Below, in pieces: positions 21,428-33,448 of a DNA stretch of 64,000 nt (position 1 is its first letter; each line of letters starts with the position of its first letter). The position numbers and the translations under genes were made by a program. The notes below the pieces were generated by a model, which made no database searches, had not been told where the DNA came from, and was given only the letters and a program-made list of their open reading frames with translations. The DNA lies in assembly GCA_010356995.1 (NCBI GenBank), contig ML996699.1, positions 62,001-126,000 on the forward strand. Direction: 5' to 3'. This stretch comes from Trichodelitschia bisporula (taxonomy: Eukaryota; Ascomycota; Dothideomycetes; Phaeotrichales; Phaeotrichaceae).

Positions 21428-22240
21428 ATGGGCCTCCTCCTCTACCTCACCCGCCTCCCCTCCTTCCTCTGTCGCCTCCCCTCCCGCCTCCGTCGCAAGG
21501 CGCGCCGCCGCCGCCTCGGCACAATGCTCCTCCTCGCCCTCATCCTCCTCGCGCTCCTCCTGCCTCTCATCGCCATCTACAAGCCGCCCGCCTTCCTGAT
21601 CCGCTACTTCCAGCGCCGCTGGCCTGATGTCCTGTGGACGGTGCCTACGACGCAGCCGGTCGTTGCGCTGACGATTGATGACGCGCCGTCGGAGTATACG
21701 CCTGGAATTGCGCACTTGCTGGAGGAGAATGCTGCACATGCGACGTTCTTCGTCATCGGCGCACAAGTCCAGGGCCGCGAGCGCACGCTCCAGGACCTGG
21801 TGACGCAGGGCCATGAGCTGGGCAACCACGCGATGCACGACGAGGCCTCGGCGCGCCTAGGCGACGGGGAACTGGAGGCACAGATCCAGACCGTGGACAA
21901 GCTTATCGCGAACGCGTACGCAGGTGCCGGGGCCATGCTCCCGCGGCGATACTTCAGGCCTGGAAGCGGAGTGTTCTCGAAGCGCATGCGGGCGCTGGTC
22001 AAGAAACTCGGGTTCAGGATCGTGCTGGGCAGCGTGTACCCACATGATGCGCAGGTGGGATATGCAAGAGTCAATGCGTGGCATGTGCTTAGCGGCGTAA
22101 AGCCGGGTGCGATTGTGGTGTGTCATGATCGGAGGGGGTGGACGGGGGAGATGTTGGGGATTGTGTTGCCGGAGTTGAAGAGGAGGGGGTATCGGGTTGT
22201 TACTGTGTCGGAGCTGTTGAGGATTGGGGGGGTGGATTGA
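21428..22240 (+). CDS. polysaccharide deacetylase (NodB-fold), membrane-anchored
   Basis: Single exon, 270 residues. A very basic N-terminus (RRKARRRR) precedes a strong hydrophobic helix at about 32-50 (TMLLLALILLALLLPLIAIY), so this is a type II membrane protein with its catalytic domain in the lumen or outside. NodB motifs follow in order: VVALTIDDAP (motif 1, Asp pair), HELGNHAMHDE (motif 2, metal His), RYFRPGSGVFS (motif 3, Arg and Pro) and a late GAIVVCHDRRG segment carrying the final His. Members remove acetyl groups from chitin or related cell-wall glycans; the real substrate here is not determined. The motif 1 end AP in place of the common GP is shared by a known fungal subgroup as far as I recall. 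Confidence 0.85.
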   Translation: MGLLLYLTRLPSFLCRLPSRLRRKARRRRLGTMLLLALILLALLLPLIAIYKPPAFLIRYFQRRWPDVLWTVPTTQPVVALTIDDAPSEYTPGIAHLLEENAAHATFFVIGAQVQGRERTLQDLVTQGHELGNHAMHDEASARLGDGELEAQIQTVDKLIANAYAGAGAMLPRRYFRPGSGVFSKRMRALVKKLGFRIVLGSVYPHDAQVGYARVNAWHVLSGVKPGAIVVCHDRRGWTGEMLGIVLPELKRRGYRVVTVSELLRIGGVD

Positions 22241-23455
22241 GGGACGATGTTGTAATGGTATTGAGATTGCTTGCGATGGGTCATGGAGATGACTCTCTGG
22301 AACGAATGATGCTCAACAAGCCTGCTGAGGCGGAAGATTGGGGCCGAGAGACACGGACTTCCGAGGGCGACGACAGGCCAGAAGGCAACTCTCTCGGAAT
22401 CGAGAACAAGAAGTAAAGGATTGCAATGTACAGTAGTCCGGACTTGGAATTGGGAGTCAAAAGGGGACTGGTGCTGGAATTAAGCTCATACGGTAGATGG
22501 ATGGATCAGCGGATCTGGAGGTATCGCTGGCCTTTGAAGGCCAAACTCCTTCACCTAATTCTCAGAAAGAAGCTTTCAGCGAGTAGCTGGTATCCGCACG
22601 GGTCGCTCTGTGATCTTACTACGTAAGAACTTGCTTGACCGTTAATGCAGAGTAACTGTAGGCGGAGAGTGTGAAACCCCCAAAAGTACATCTAGACTTT
22701 TAGCATTGATCCTCTCGGACATTCTGATACGCTCGCAAGGCTGAAACCTGGACTTGAACTAGCGCGGCTGGAACAACAGTATCTATAAACAAGGTTGAAC
22801 ACTCCTATTCCATAATCCGAACCGCCAGGCATGTGCCTATCGGGCCCAAGCTAGAAGCCCATATGCTGTACATATCGTAGTAGTATGCATTTAGAGCGGG
22901 CGTAGTGAAATTGGCGGTAAACATTACGGAGCAGTCCCGTCGCGCTCGACGCACAATACATAACCACCCACGACACCGTTGGAAACCACTCCGTTATCAC
23001 CTCAACATGTCAAAAACCTCAACGATCTCCAGTCTGGACAATTAAGCACCAGCCTCATCAATTGCGCCCCAATCTCGATCGCATTTGCCCAGCTCCCGTA
23101 AAGCACTTGTTACATCATAACCTCCCAGACCAGGCAAGCCCCTCCGCCGATCAACAGCCTCCCCTTGCACAATTACCCCATCATGACGCCTTCCCAAACA
23201 CAAACGGACAAAACCTCACTCCAACCCTTCTGTCAAATCGGCAACACCCTAATTGCTCGAGTGTCCCTCCCCGATCCAACCATGCCCCCCGCGCGCTTCA
23301 CGTCATCGACACCCCACCTGCTCGTCGCCCGGCATATAAATCGGCGACGCAACACCATCCGCCTCCCACAACGTCCAACTCCCCTCCCCCCCCCTACGTT
23401 GCCATATCCCTTTCTCCCCACCAATACTCCATACACTCTCCTCCCCGCCGCAAAG
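22241..23455. other. intergenic region, promoter of the SDR gene
   Basis: Deacetylase 3' flank, then about 400 bases of C-rich leader before 23456. No gene or clear repeat is seen. Confidence 0.55.
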
Positions 23456-24404
23456 ATGTTCTCCTCCTCGAGCCCCAAGAGCGGCAATGAAGTCTTCACC
23501 CTCGACAAGATCTTCGACGTCAAGGGCAAGGTCGCCTTGATCACCGGTACATCCCCCCACTCTCACCTATCAAACACCCTCTAACCACCCACCAGGCGCC
23601 GGCTCCGGCATCGGCCTCATGGCAACCCAAGCCCTAGCCGTCAACGGCGCAAAAGTCTACATCGTCGGCCGCACCAGCGAAAAGCTCGAAACCGTCGCCC
23701 AAACCTACGGCAAAAACATATCCGGGCAAATCATCCCCCTCACCGCCGACGTAACCTCCAAATCCGACATCACGCGGCTCTACGAAGAAATCTCCTCCCG
23801 CGAAAAGTGTCTCTGCATCCTCATGAACAACGCAGGGATCAGCTCCAGCTCCTTCGAGACCTCAGCCAGCTCCGCGCAGGAGATGAAGAAGAACCTCTTC
23901 GAGCCAGCGGAGGCGAAACCCGAGGACTGGACGAGCGTGTACAACACCAACGTCGCGAGCGTGTACTTCATGAGCACGGCGTTCATGCCGCTTCTCGCCG
24001 CGGCCACCGAGATGCATCCCGGTTTCTCAGGCACCATTATCAATACCACGAGCATCAGCGGGCTGGTCAAGTCCCCGCAGCACCACTTCAGCTACAACGC
24101 GAGCAAGGCGGCAGCCATCCACCTAACGCGCATGCTGGCGAACACGGTGGCGGAGAACGGGATCAAGGTGCGGGTGAACAGTATCGCGCCTGGCGTGTTC
24201 CCGAGCGAGATGACGGCGGGTGAGAGCGGGGAGGACCAGAAGAGCTTCATTCCGCGCGAGAAGTACGAGGACAAGGTCCCGGCGGCTCGGCCTGGGAATG
24301 ATCGCGACATGGCGGGGGCTGTGCTGTTCACTGTGTGCAATCAGTATCTCAATGGCCAGACGATTGTAGTGGATGGGGGTTACACGCTTGCTGCCGGGTT
24401 GTAA
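23456..24404 (+). CDS. short-chain dehydrogenase/reductase (classical SDR)
   Basis: NAD(P)-dependent oxidoreductase. Exon 1 is 23456-23546, a 49-nt intron is 23547-23595, and exon 2 is 23596-24404, giving 299 residues. The intron falls inside the nucleotide-binding loop and its removal restores TGAGSGIG. Further family marks are NNAG, the catalytic Ser in INTTSISG, the YNASK Tyr-Lys pair, and VNSIAPGVFPSEM. The C-terminal NGQTIVVDGGYTLAAGL is the usual substrate-side ending. The sequence resembles 3-oxoacyl-ACP-reductase/RhlG-like fungal SDRs, but the substrate cannot be told. No targeting signal is seen, so it is probably cytosolic. Confidence 0.88.
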
Positions 24405-25413
24405 GCGGATACCTGAGTTTCGAAGTTCTCCATGGTTTTACCGGCGTCCATGATAGATTTTAGCGTGGCATAACGGGTTGTATCTGCTTTGACGCGCTTC
24501 TTTTAATCTTGTTGCGAATCTTACTGTGTTCACTGAGAAAGCCTCAAGTTGATAAAGTGCAAGCAAATGTCATTGTCGGCTGATATCCTATCCTACCGAC
24601 CCCGAAGAGTCCCCTCCTCACCCAGCATGCCGCATGTCCACAGGAGCCAAAAACAACGGAAAAAATGTCCCAAATCACACAAAAAGAGGTCCAACCACCG
24701 CACGCGCTGGGAACAGCGCAGTCACAGCAGCGAAGAAAAGGATAATGCAGTGTCCCATCTCTCCTGCAGCAAAAATTTCGCACAAAGTAACAAAAAAGTC
24801 GGGTCGCAAACTCTCAGCTGACGTTTCCAGAGAGCTTGAGTCAAGAAGCGGGTAAAAAAGTGAGGTCAAGGTGAGGGAAAAGGCGAGATAGAGGAGGGTG
24901 AGAAAATATGCATTGATGAGAAGGGGGATGAGAGCGGATGAGAGGTATCATGAGACGGTGTATGACAAGGATGACGACAGCGTCAGGTGGAGAAAATCGA
25001 GAGTAGATACACGCTCTGAGGCGGGTGATCGGATCGATGAGTGTGCCAGCAGAGCAGTCCAAGCAGTTCAAAGCAAGTGAGGAGCGCACAAGGCGGGGGA
25101 GTAAAAACACAGTCCCAGACGCAACACCGAACCCCAAAATTTGACAAAACTCCGGAAGCACGTCGAGAGCAGTCTTTTTGCGGCGCAGGGTCCACCAGTC
25201 CGCCTCTATCAGGTACCCAGGTACCTGCCCGCATACGAAAAGGTCCGCATGTGCCAGTGTCCGGCCGTCACGACACAAGAAAAGAAAAAACGCCCTCCAT
25301 CCCGTTCAAGTCGTTCAATCTGCATCGCGAGTCAAGAAAAAGAGTATTAGGCGCCCTAGGTGGCAGCGATTATGTCGGATAAAAACGAGTCACATCCCGG
25401 ATTTGAGAGGTAT
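24405..25413. other. intergenic region between convergent genes
   Basis: Contains the 3' ends of the SDR (+) and homeobox (-) genes. The sequence is A-rich in parts. No supportable gene. Confidence 0.55.
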
Positions 25414-27196
25414 TTACATGCCGACAGCGGACCCGAGGTTTGACGGATCGATGGTGCCATATGTGGCAGCCATGTTCAGGTCGAACTCCTGGTGTCCGTT
25501 GTCCATTGGCGTGCGGAAAGGTAGATCCATGGGTTGCTTCGCGTACATGTCGCCGAGGGACATGCCGTCTTCGGGCAGCATCGACTCCTGCATGTGGTAG
25601 ATGTCGGCGGAGCGGCTGCGCCCGAGAGACGTCAGCGGTGGCGACTGGTTGGCAATCACTGGGTCGGCGTGCGACATGCTCATGTTCACGTGTTGCGGTG
25701 CCGACACCTCGGGCATGGGCGACATGTACTGGTACGGCGTTGCCATGTTCGACGCGGCAATATTTTCTTGCGTCGGACCAGCGGTGAAAAACGGCGTGCC
25801 GTAGTCGCTTGGCGAGGGGGCCGTCGTGGCGGACATGGGGTTGTATTGCCGGAAGTCGAGGTTGAACGCAGCCGATGTGTCGATGCTCAGCGGACCGGCA
25901 TACTGTGGAATAGGCGCGATGATGTCCGGCTGCGGCGTGTACGGTGCGTGGTCCACGATGAACGGCGGCATCGGGTGTCGCAGCATCGAAAAGTCAATGG
26001 CGACCGGCACGGACCGACTGCGCTGGCGCTTGTGCCCGCGCGGCGGGTGCAGGCCCACGCCGACGTATGAGGGCTCCTGAAACATGCCCATGGGCTGGTG
26101 GTGATGGTTGGGCTGGGATGCCGGCCGGTGGTTGATTGGCGAGACCGGGGCTGAAACGGCGAGGGCTGGCTCATATATCTGATGTCTGTTTTGGAAAGAG
26201 TCCAGAGCAATGAGCTTGGCCAGCTGCCCACTCAACACCTTGGGGTGGCCGCCAAGATGGTGCACAAACACCTGTGACGCCTGCTGGTCCTCAGTGAAGT
26301 CGCTGCACTGGTAGAAACCACCCGAGCCGGATGAGTCCATGAAAAAGTTGGGCGGCCGCGTCAGCTCAACGATCAGACCGCCAGGTCGTTGCGAGGCGCC
26401 CTCGGCGTTGCTGAGCGGGTCGCCATTGTCGAGCGTGATGTTCTTGATGTACGAGAACGGGTACTCAATCTTGTAGCCCGCCGAGTCGTTGTTGATGTAG
26501 TATGTCACGCAGCACTTTTCTGGCGAGTAGAAGATGACGAGGTCCATGGCGCTCTGGCCAATGCGGCGCCACGAGCCAATGCTCAGCGAGCGGCACGCGA
26601 AGTGGTGGATCACTGGTCGGTCAGCGGTGAAAAGTCTTAGCATGGTAGAAAAACGCACCAACTTTGCTAGAACTCGACTCCGTGTTGAGCAGCATGCCAT
26701 TGCCATACCCAAACGACCCGGAGCGACCGAGCACGTCCCGTCCCAGGGGCTTGCCCGACTCCATGGCCTGGAGAGCGAGGTAGCGGCGCATCGACTCGGG
26801 GATGTCGTTGCAGTCCTCGCCGCTCTCGATGCTCTTCTTCGCGATGTTCTTGATCTTCGCTCGCCTATTACCGTTAGCTGGAGTTGTTTTACTCTAGTGA
26901 ATGTGGGCGCACCTGTTCTGGAACCAAATCTGAACAGAGCGCTCTGTCATGTTAATCTCCTGGGCGATCCGCTCGCGGACCAGGGCTGTGGGGGTAGGGT
27001 TCTTGTTGAACTCCTGCTCTAGAGTCACCAGCTGGTCTTGGGTGGCGCGTTGGCGCTTCTGGTTCTTCTGCTGCTGCGTGAGCGTGCTTTTGCGCGGCGG
27101 ACGGCGCGACGCGGAACCGCCATTTGTGGCCGGCGGGGTGGCTGTAGCAGACGCCGCGGGAGACGGCGTCGAAATCATGTTTGCACCCTCCTGCAT
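25414..27196 (-). CDS. homeobox transcription factor (Phx1/Pho2/HTF1-like)
   Basis: Exons are 27196-26913, 26864-26659 and 26612-25414, giving 562 residues from the first ATG used; a second ATG at 27178 is equally plausible. The homeodomain spans about residues 44-104. It begins [20 protein letters not shown] and ends with recognition helix [15 protein letters not shown], whose last part is completed by splicing. Downstream is a conserved block including [35 protein letters not shown] and [11 protein letters not shown], typical of the fungal factors controlling conidiation or stationary-phase survival. The rest is Pro/Ser/Gln-rich and probably disordered, with a short basic [10 protein letters not shown] stretch. 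It is nuclear by family. A long pyrimidine-rich leader lies upstream. Confidence 0.88.
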
Positions 27197-30100
27197 GCTG
27201 CGCCCTGATAACCTGTATCCTCCAGCGCAGGTGGTGACTGTACGACGGGCAAGCGACAAGCGACAAGTCGCAGTGAATTGACGGCGTCGGGGTCGAATGG
27301 GCGACTCTGATGACCAGTCTATCAGTGATCGTAACCGTGAGACAAGAAGTGAGGGCGTTGGATTAGTCGGTGTTGCGCGCAAGTATTGAGTTGTGGAACT
27401 TGTGTTAGGGAGTGTAAGGCGGCGCAGAGTCCGCAGGACAGTTCAAGTTGAACAGTAGTAGTAGCAAAAGCTGATTTGCCAACTAGCAGCAAAACGGCGT
27501 GTTCGATTTTGTCTTCGGTCGACGAAAAGCGATTCGTAGTTGCGAAGCGAAAATGGGAGTTTCTGGGTCTGACGATCCAAGGAATGGACGGAACTAAGCC
27601 AAAGGGAATAGCAATGAAGGGAAAACGGGCCCGAAAAGGAGTGACGGGGCACCGGATGAAGCCTCTGAAGTCGAGGAACTGAAGGGAACGTGGTAGGAAA
27701 CCGCAAAAGGCCGTGGATGGCGACTTTTTTGGTGATTCCAGAAAACAAGCTAGGGTTGAAGGATTGTGGGAGGGGGAGAGAGAGGAGAGACGAAAAAGAA
27801 CGTGTGAGAGAAAGCGAGGTGGAGAGGGAAATGAAGAGGCTTTGCTGACGACGGGAGAGACGAGACTGGGGGGTTTGGGTTTGGGGGGGGGAGGGGTGGG
27901 CCACAAGTGCCGGGGGGGTTGTGTGTGAGGGTTGTGTGTGGCAGTACTGGGGGGGTGTGGGATGTGCCCCAGTGGTGTGTGCAGTGGTGCAGCCAAAGGG
28001 GGGTCTTGGCGCCTAGACCGCCGCTAGGAGATGGCCCAAGCGAGTCTGACTGGGAGGGTGTTTGGTGAGGATGAGGATGAGGGTAAGGGTGGAGGCCTTG
28101 GGGTCAACGCTTGATTTTGGAGGAGTTTTGGAGGAGTGCGCAATGAGGAGTTGGTGCCGCTGCGTGCGTGGGAGAGTGCCTGGATTATGGGGGTTCCTGT
28201 GGTGTCTCTGTGTGTGGGGGAGAGAGAGAGGGAGAGGGATGATGGCGGTGGGTGGTGGGCGGCGGACGGTTGGCGGGATGGGCTTGCTCAGCGTGGGCTT
28301 GTCTGTGTCTCTGATGAAGAGCGTGTGTCGTCGTCTTGCTTGTGTCTCTACCGTCTGTATCTGTTGTCCGTGCAGTTCCCGCTGCCAGTATCAAAGAACA
28401 TCTTCAGGAGCGACGTTGAAGCAGAGAGCTAACTAGAATAGTAAGGTGGATTGACACCATGAGAAGGTAACAGTTTGGAGTCGCATTGTTTCCATAAGTC
28501 TATCAATAAGTGACTTGAAGGATCAAAGGATGACAGCGACGATCAGCGAACTTTCAGGGAGCGTCTGTTGTGCTCACTCAAGTACAATGGCGAGAAGTCC
28601 CGGGTGCGCCATGCTCGGATAGCGCGATACAGGTTGCGAAGAGGCGGCGCAAGGCGACATCCCGACAAAGATCCTCATCGCCTCGACCTCCTCGACCTCG
28701 AACCGGGCCTGCAAGCGTCGACGTACCGTGTACTCCGTACGCTGCCTCGATTCACCCACCTTGTGCGTCCATCATGCCTTCGCCATGCCTCCACACTGCC
28801 TCTAGTCCACGAAGAGCAACTCTCGTCTCCCCCCCGCCAACCAACCGCCGCGCTGTACAACGTCCAGTCGCGTTGTCCGATGATGCGGGCGTCCTAGGCA
28901 CGCGCTGGGGCAGCCTGGCCCGCTTCAGAGTGCAGACAAGAAAGATGTATGCATCCCGGTCTCCCTCCCTTCTTCCCATGTCCCATGATGCCGCCGCCGA
29001 ACGCCGCCCTGCCGCGCTTGTGCCGTCTCCCAACGCCCGTTGTGGCCGTGCGGGCGCAGCCAGCGGGACCCGCTCACACCCGTTCCTCCGCTGCTTTTTG
29101 CGCCGTTGCCGTTGGGGAAGGCGGACGTCGGACTTGCGCGGGATTTTGGCAGCTGGTGCCGCTCCCGCCCTGATCGCGCACACTTAGCTCGGCTCGTTCG
29201 GCCCCTTCCGCCATCGCGATGATGCTATGCCGAGTTCCGTGCCCCATATCAATGCTTCCTATGCACCACGCAATGCACACTCCGTAACTCGGTGCGCTGT
29301 CTACAATCGCACAATGGTTCCATCCGCACAACACTGCTAGGCTCGTTCCTGGGACCTGACAGCACTCCCCTTGCAAGCACAGGACCGCAGGGTTTCCATC
29401 GAGGCACAGGCCGATCCCACCCCAGTCCTGCGACGCTCATTGGTCACCAAGCGTGCGTTGCAGGCCGCACGCATGGTGCCTTTCTGCCTCACGCCAGTCT
29501 TCATCTGGTCAAGTGTCCGTCCTCACAGACCAGCCAGCCGCAAAGTCTTGACTAAGTGGCCGTTGACGCAAGTGATAGGATCGCCTTCTCGTGGCCACGC
29601 TCTGGAGAAATGTCGAAAACGGTGCGATTCGCCTGGGAGGGCTGAAAGTGGTCTTCGAATCGTTCGCCAGAGAAATAGAAAAGAGCCTCGCCAGCCTGAC
29701 AATCCACCACACCCACAGCCTGGTTGATGCCATCCACCTCTGGCTCTCGAGCGCTCCGTGCGGCATCGCCGACCCTCTTGTCTCCCCCTCCTCTGCTGAT
29801 CTCCCAAGCCCACGCGCCTTGCTTGAAGCTCTCGTGAAACCAGGCAGCGACGCGTTGACCACAGGTCCAATCAGCGTGCTCCCCAAGTGATAATGTCCAT
29901 GGCGGCCTCGGGAGCGGCCAGAGCAGCGGCCACCGCCACAGGTAAAGGCAAGGGGAGGCGGTTCCATCCCACTTCTCCCTGGATCACCTTGTAACAAGTA
30001 GGCGCTTCACCATTGGCTCTCAAGCTCACCTCAATGCCGCCGGGCCCAGCAGATCGGCTCACAAACTGGCAAGAAGGCGGACTGGCTTCCCGCGCCCGAA

Positions 30101-31627
30101 AGCCTGAGTACTCAGCACGGCTGCCCGCGGATGAAGTCAGAAAGCATCACGATTAACCTCTGTCATCGCGCTATTTCAAGCGCGCGAACGGATTGCACCG
30201 TCGTCTGTGAGCAGATCCGTGGCCCAGTCGTAACCGAGAGCCCTTACCTTCACGTTTATTGCGCGCAGCCAGCATCCGTTGTCTGTTTTAAACACCCTCG
30301 GCCCAACGAGCAAATCGTAGGATCGCTGAAGCCACGAGGCCTGCTCCTCCAGCCCTCAGAATGGAATTCGAGGTCTCCGAACTCATCACCGAGCCAGTTC
30401 CGTTTGCCTATAATTAATTGCCCGCACGGCCTCAATCGGGCTCTTTTGTGTATTTGTTTGGAACGGGAAGCTAGGGCAGCACAAAGTCGCGACGCTCGCA
30501 CGGGATTTGGGCCGGGTAACGTGTTTGCGCGCCCAATATATCGTGGATCCCGCAGCCTCGAGGCGGTGACTGGCTCCGCACCGTTTCATGTCGCGGGGTA
30601 GTGTTGCGCATCGCATGAAGTGTACAGTATGACCGCATAAGAGCTCGAGACTATGGCGACCTCGCCATACATCCAGTGCCGCAGCGCGCAGTGCAGTGCC
30701 GCAGCGCCAATATGGCTATCGGCCACGGTTCCGCGGGTCGAGCCCTGGATGACCTGGCTGAAGTGAGTATCCTAACCATGAATCTCCATTTACGCAGATG
30801 AGCAGCCCGATGCTAGGCTCCATTGCGCATCTGGCCAGCCGGATGCACCGACGTTTTTGTGTTTGACGTGCAATACGTCGGTAGCCAGTAGCCGCTGGCC
30901 GTTAGCCTAAGGGACGACGTTTGAAGCTAGTGTGGCTCGATACGCGCGAAGGCGCCGTCATTCGGGGAAAATATGATTGGTTGCGCACCTGCGATGCTTG
31001 GCGGGGGCTTGCGACTTCACGTCGCGCTTTGATACGGTCGAGGGGATGATGTGCATGCGGTAGTTAGTCAAGCTCGTAGAGTCCACTGTGTCTGGACTAC
31101 GGATTAAGGTACCATAAAGACCTGAAGCAGCCGCGATAGGTCGTCAAGATGGATACCCGCAACATGCAACCGCCCTTTCGACGCCACCCACGGTATTTGG
31201 CTGAGGTAGACGAGATGGCGGAAGAAGCCGGCGGATGAGCAAATCAGGGCCAACGTCAAGCGCTATGACCGTTTGATACTGCGATGCCTTTCGGTAGCTG
31301 CTACGAGTATGCTTTTGCTGAATCATTAGCCATTCTAATGGACTTTCCATCGACTTGAAGAACGAGCCGAGGGATGATAATAGGTAACTTTTCAACAACA
31401 TGTGCTCCTTCCACGAAACGAGTCCGTGCAACACCGACCCTCCAGAGCGAGCCGTGGAAGGTGCGGTACTGTCTTGACGCCGATTGCGGACATTTTCAAC
31501 GAGCGCAGACACCTTCAGTTACAGGGATGAAGCCGACAATCGATTGAGCATTCCCGGGATCCAAAATACAGATGCTACCATTTCAGCGCCAGACGCCGTG
31601 AATCTAAACTTCCGACCGGGTATACCA
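27197..31627. other. 4.4-kb region without a supportable gene
   Basis: The first 1.2 kb read on the minus strand is strongly pyrimidine-rich and is best taken as promoter plus long leader of the homeobox gene. From about 28,500 to 31,600 composition is mixed, with no domain-like frame and no repeats I can see. Long frames at 28,570-29,187 and 29,509-29,997 lack protein-like composition. Confidence 0.5.
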
Positions 31628-32842
31628 TTACTCCGAGCGACCTTCGCTGAAACGCATGCGCACCTTTAAATCATCACCCAGATCTCGCAGATCGCGGCCC
31701 TTCTCCGGCGTGCTCGGCGTGGAGCCGTCCGTGATAACCTCCTTTTTGGCATTGGTCACCGTCTGCCCCTTGGTCTGCGCAAACTGTGCCGAGCGCGAGT
31801 GTGACGGGTTATCGCTGTAGAACTCGTCGATGATCGGGTGAATCATGACCGTCTGGCCGTGGATCGTCAAAATAGAGTTTGTCGGTACCGTGACCCAGTT
31901 GTCTGTTGGTCAGCAACGTGACAGCGATAGAGTAGTGGAGTGCAGCATACCTCGTTCGAATGTCAGGGGCTCGCTGGCCACGAGTACAATGTCCGCCCCC
32001 TTATCCCGCCGCTCCATCTTGTAGTTCGCCTTGCCATCCTCACTCCGCGTCCCGTACTCCTTCCAGTTGGTGCCACTGGAGAAAAAAAGACTCGCGGCCT
32101 CGTCCGTCTTGCTGCTCACATAGCGCGTGCAGACGACATTATGACCGTCCGTAACAGCAAAGTTGAGCAAGCTGCGTGTATCCTCAGTACGCAGCTCGTC
32201 CGGAATGTCAGCGATGAGGGCATTAATCCGGCGGATCGTCTCGAGCATCGCCCGCCGCAGGATGCTATGTCCGAAGCCGTCTTTGCCGACCTGGCTCGGG
32301 TGGATCCCCATGCGGTCCATACTGTCGAGGAACAGCGCAAACGCCCACTCGCTATCGGTGCCGCCCTGGACGAAGATGAACCACTCGTCCCGCAGGCTCG
32401 ACGCTAGACGGCGCTTCACATGGCGCCACCCGCCGATGCCACCATTATGCATCCACATCAGACTGCCGCATCGGAAGGGGTGGCAGTTCTGGTCCGACAA
32501 GTTTCCCTCAGTCGTGGCGCGTACGTGCGCAAATATCAGCGATGATGTCGTCTTTGACGCTAGCCGCTCGAGGTTCAGGCAGTTCCACGCCGGGATCGTG
32601 CTCGTGAAAATACAAGGCTCCGGGCCTAGTGCCGGTGACGTGTAATATCCAACTCCGAAGCCATCACCATTGTGTGGACGTCTCCGGTCAAGGCGGAGAC
32701 GTGAGTCGTAGGATTGTGTGAGGATGGAGTGCGCGGGAGAGAGGATGAGCTCTGAGAGGAGAATCTCGTCACGCCCTTTGTAGACCTAAGTTGTTAGCCA
32801 CGCCGGCGCACACAGCGGGATACTTGCAAGAAAGCGGCACAT
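31628..32842 (-). CDS. DUG3: class II glutamine amidotransferase, Dug3-like
   Basis: In yeast, Dug3 acts with Dug2 to degrade glutathione outside the gamma-glutamyl-transpeptidase route. Exons are 32842-32828, 32785-31951 and 31902-31628, giving 374 residues. The protein begins MCRFLVYKGRDEILL; Cys2 is the N-terminal nucleophile of class II amidotransferases. Then follow SYDSRLRLDRRRPHNGDGFG, FAHVRATTEGN, MHNGGIGGW, GGTDSEWAFALF, SKTDEAASLFFSSG and ASEPLTFERDNW, which match the yeast protein throughout. The first exon codes only five residues, and its donor is GC (gcaagt) in place of GT. A gtatcc donor three bases later gives the wrong frame. Cytosolic by family. Confidence 0.92.
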
Positions 32843-33448
32843 GGCTTATGAGCGGAAGGGTAGCGAGGAGGGCAGAAGAGGGTCAGGCGAGGGGTAAAGA
32901 AAGATATCTATGACTCGAATCAGTACCACGTAAGGCTGGCGAGGCAAATAAAGGGCGATTGCGTGATTTGGAGCGGCACGGCGCAAAGGGTGGCACTGAC
33001 CAAGTGTGGGGTTTCCGCCTCAAGAATGTCATCTCGACAGAATGATACAAAGAACGAAGAATACAAACTGTGTCCCCGGCTATCGGATGCAGCGTGGGGT
33101 TGACGCCTTGCTTCTGTGTAGTTGGGCGATTGGCGTGGTGTCTATGCAGTTGAATGAACTCTGTGAGCGGTGCAGACTGCGGACTGCCTTAACAATGGAC
33201 GTTGAACGGTGAAAAAAACAATTTCCTCACCAAAGGAGTTCAATGATAGCCGATCGGTCGAGATCTTCCTATCTTAATTCAAGCCTCGTCCGGTCACCGC
33301 CTCAAACTACCGCCAACCTACTGACGCACGTCACACGTGACAGCCACGGTCAAGGATTTTGTGACCCACCATCGCCGCCAACCTTACTCCGTGCCGACGA
33401 CATCATCACCGACCCCAACCTCACCTCAACACCCACATCCATGTTGCC
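32843..33448. other. divergent promoter region of DUG3-like and MGM1
   Basis: The two genes diverge from here. No further gene. The last 130 bases are C-rich leader. Confidence 0.55.

Noticed and set aside
27322-27996. 224-codon minus-strand frame rich in Pro and Ser
   Set aside because: It lies in the pyrimidine-rich leader of the homeobox gene; base bias alone explains its composition.
28570-29997. ORFs up to 205 codons in the region after the homeobox gene
   Set aside because: Arg/Ser/Pro-rich noise on both strands, no recognisable motifs.
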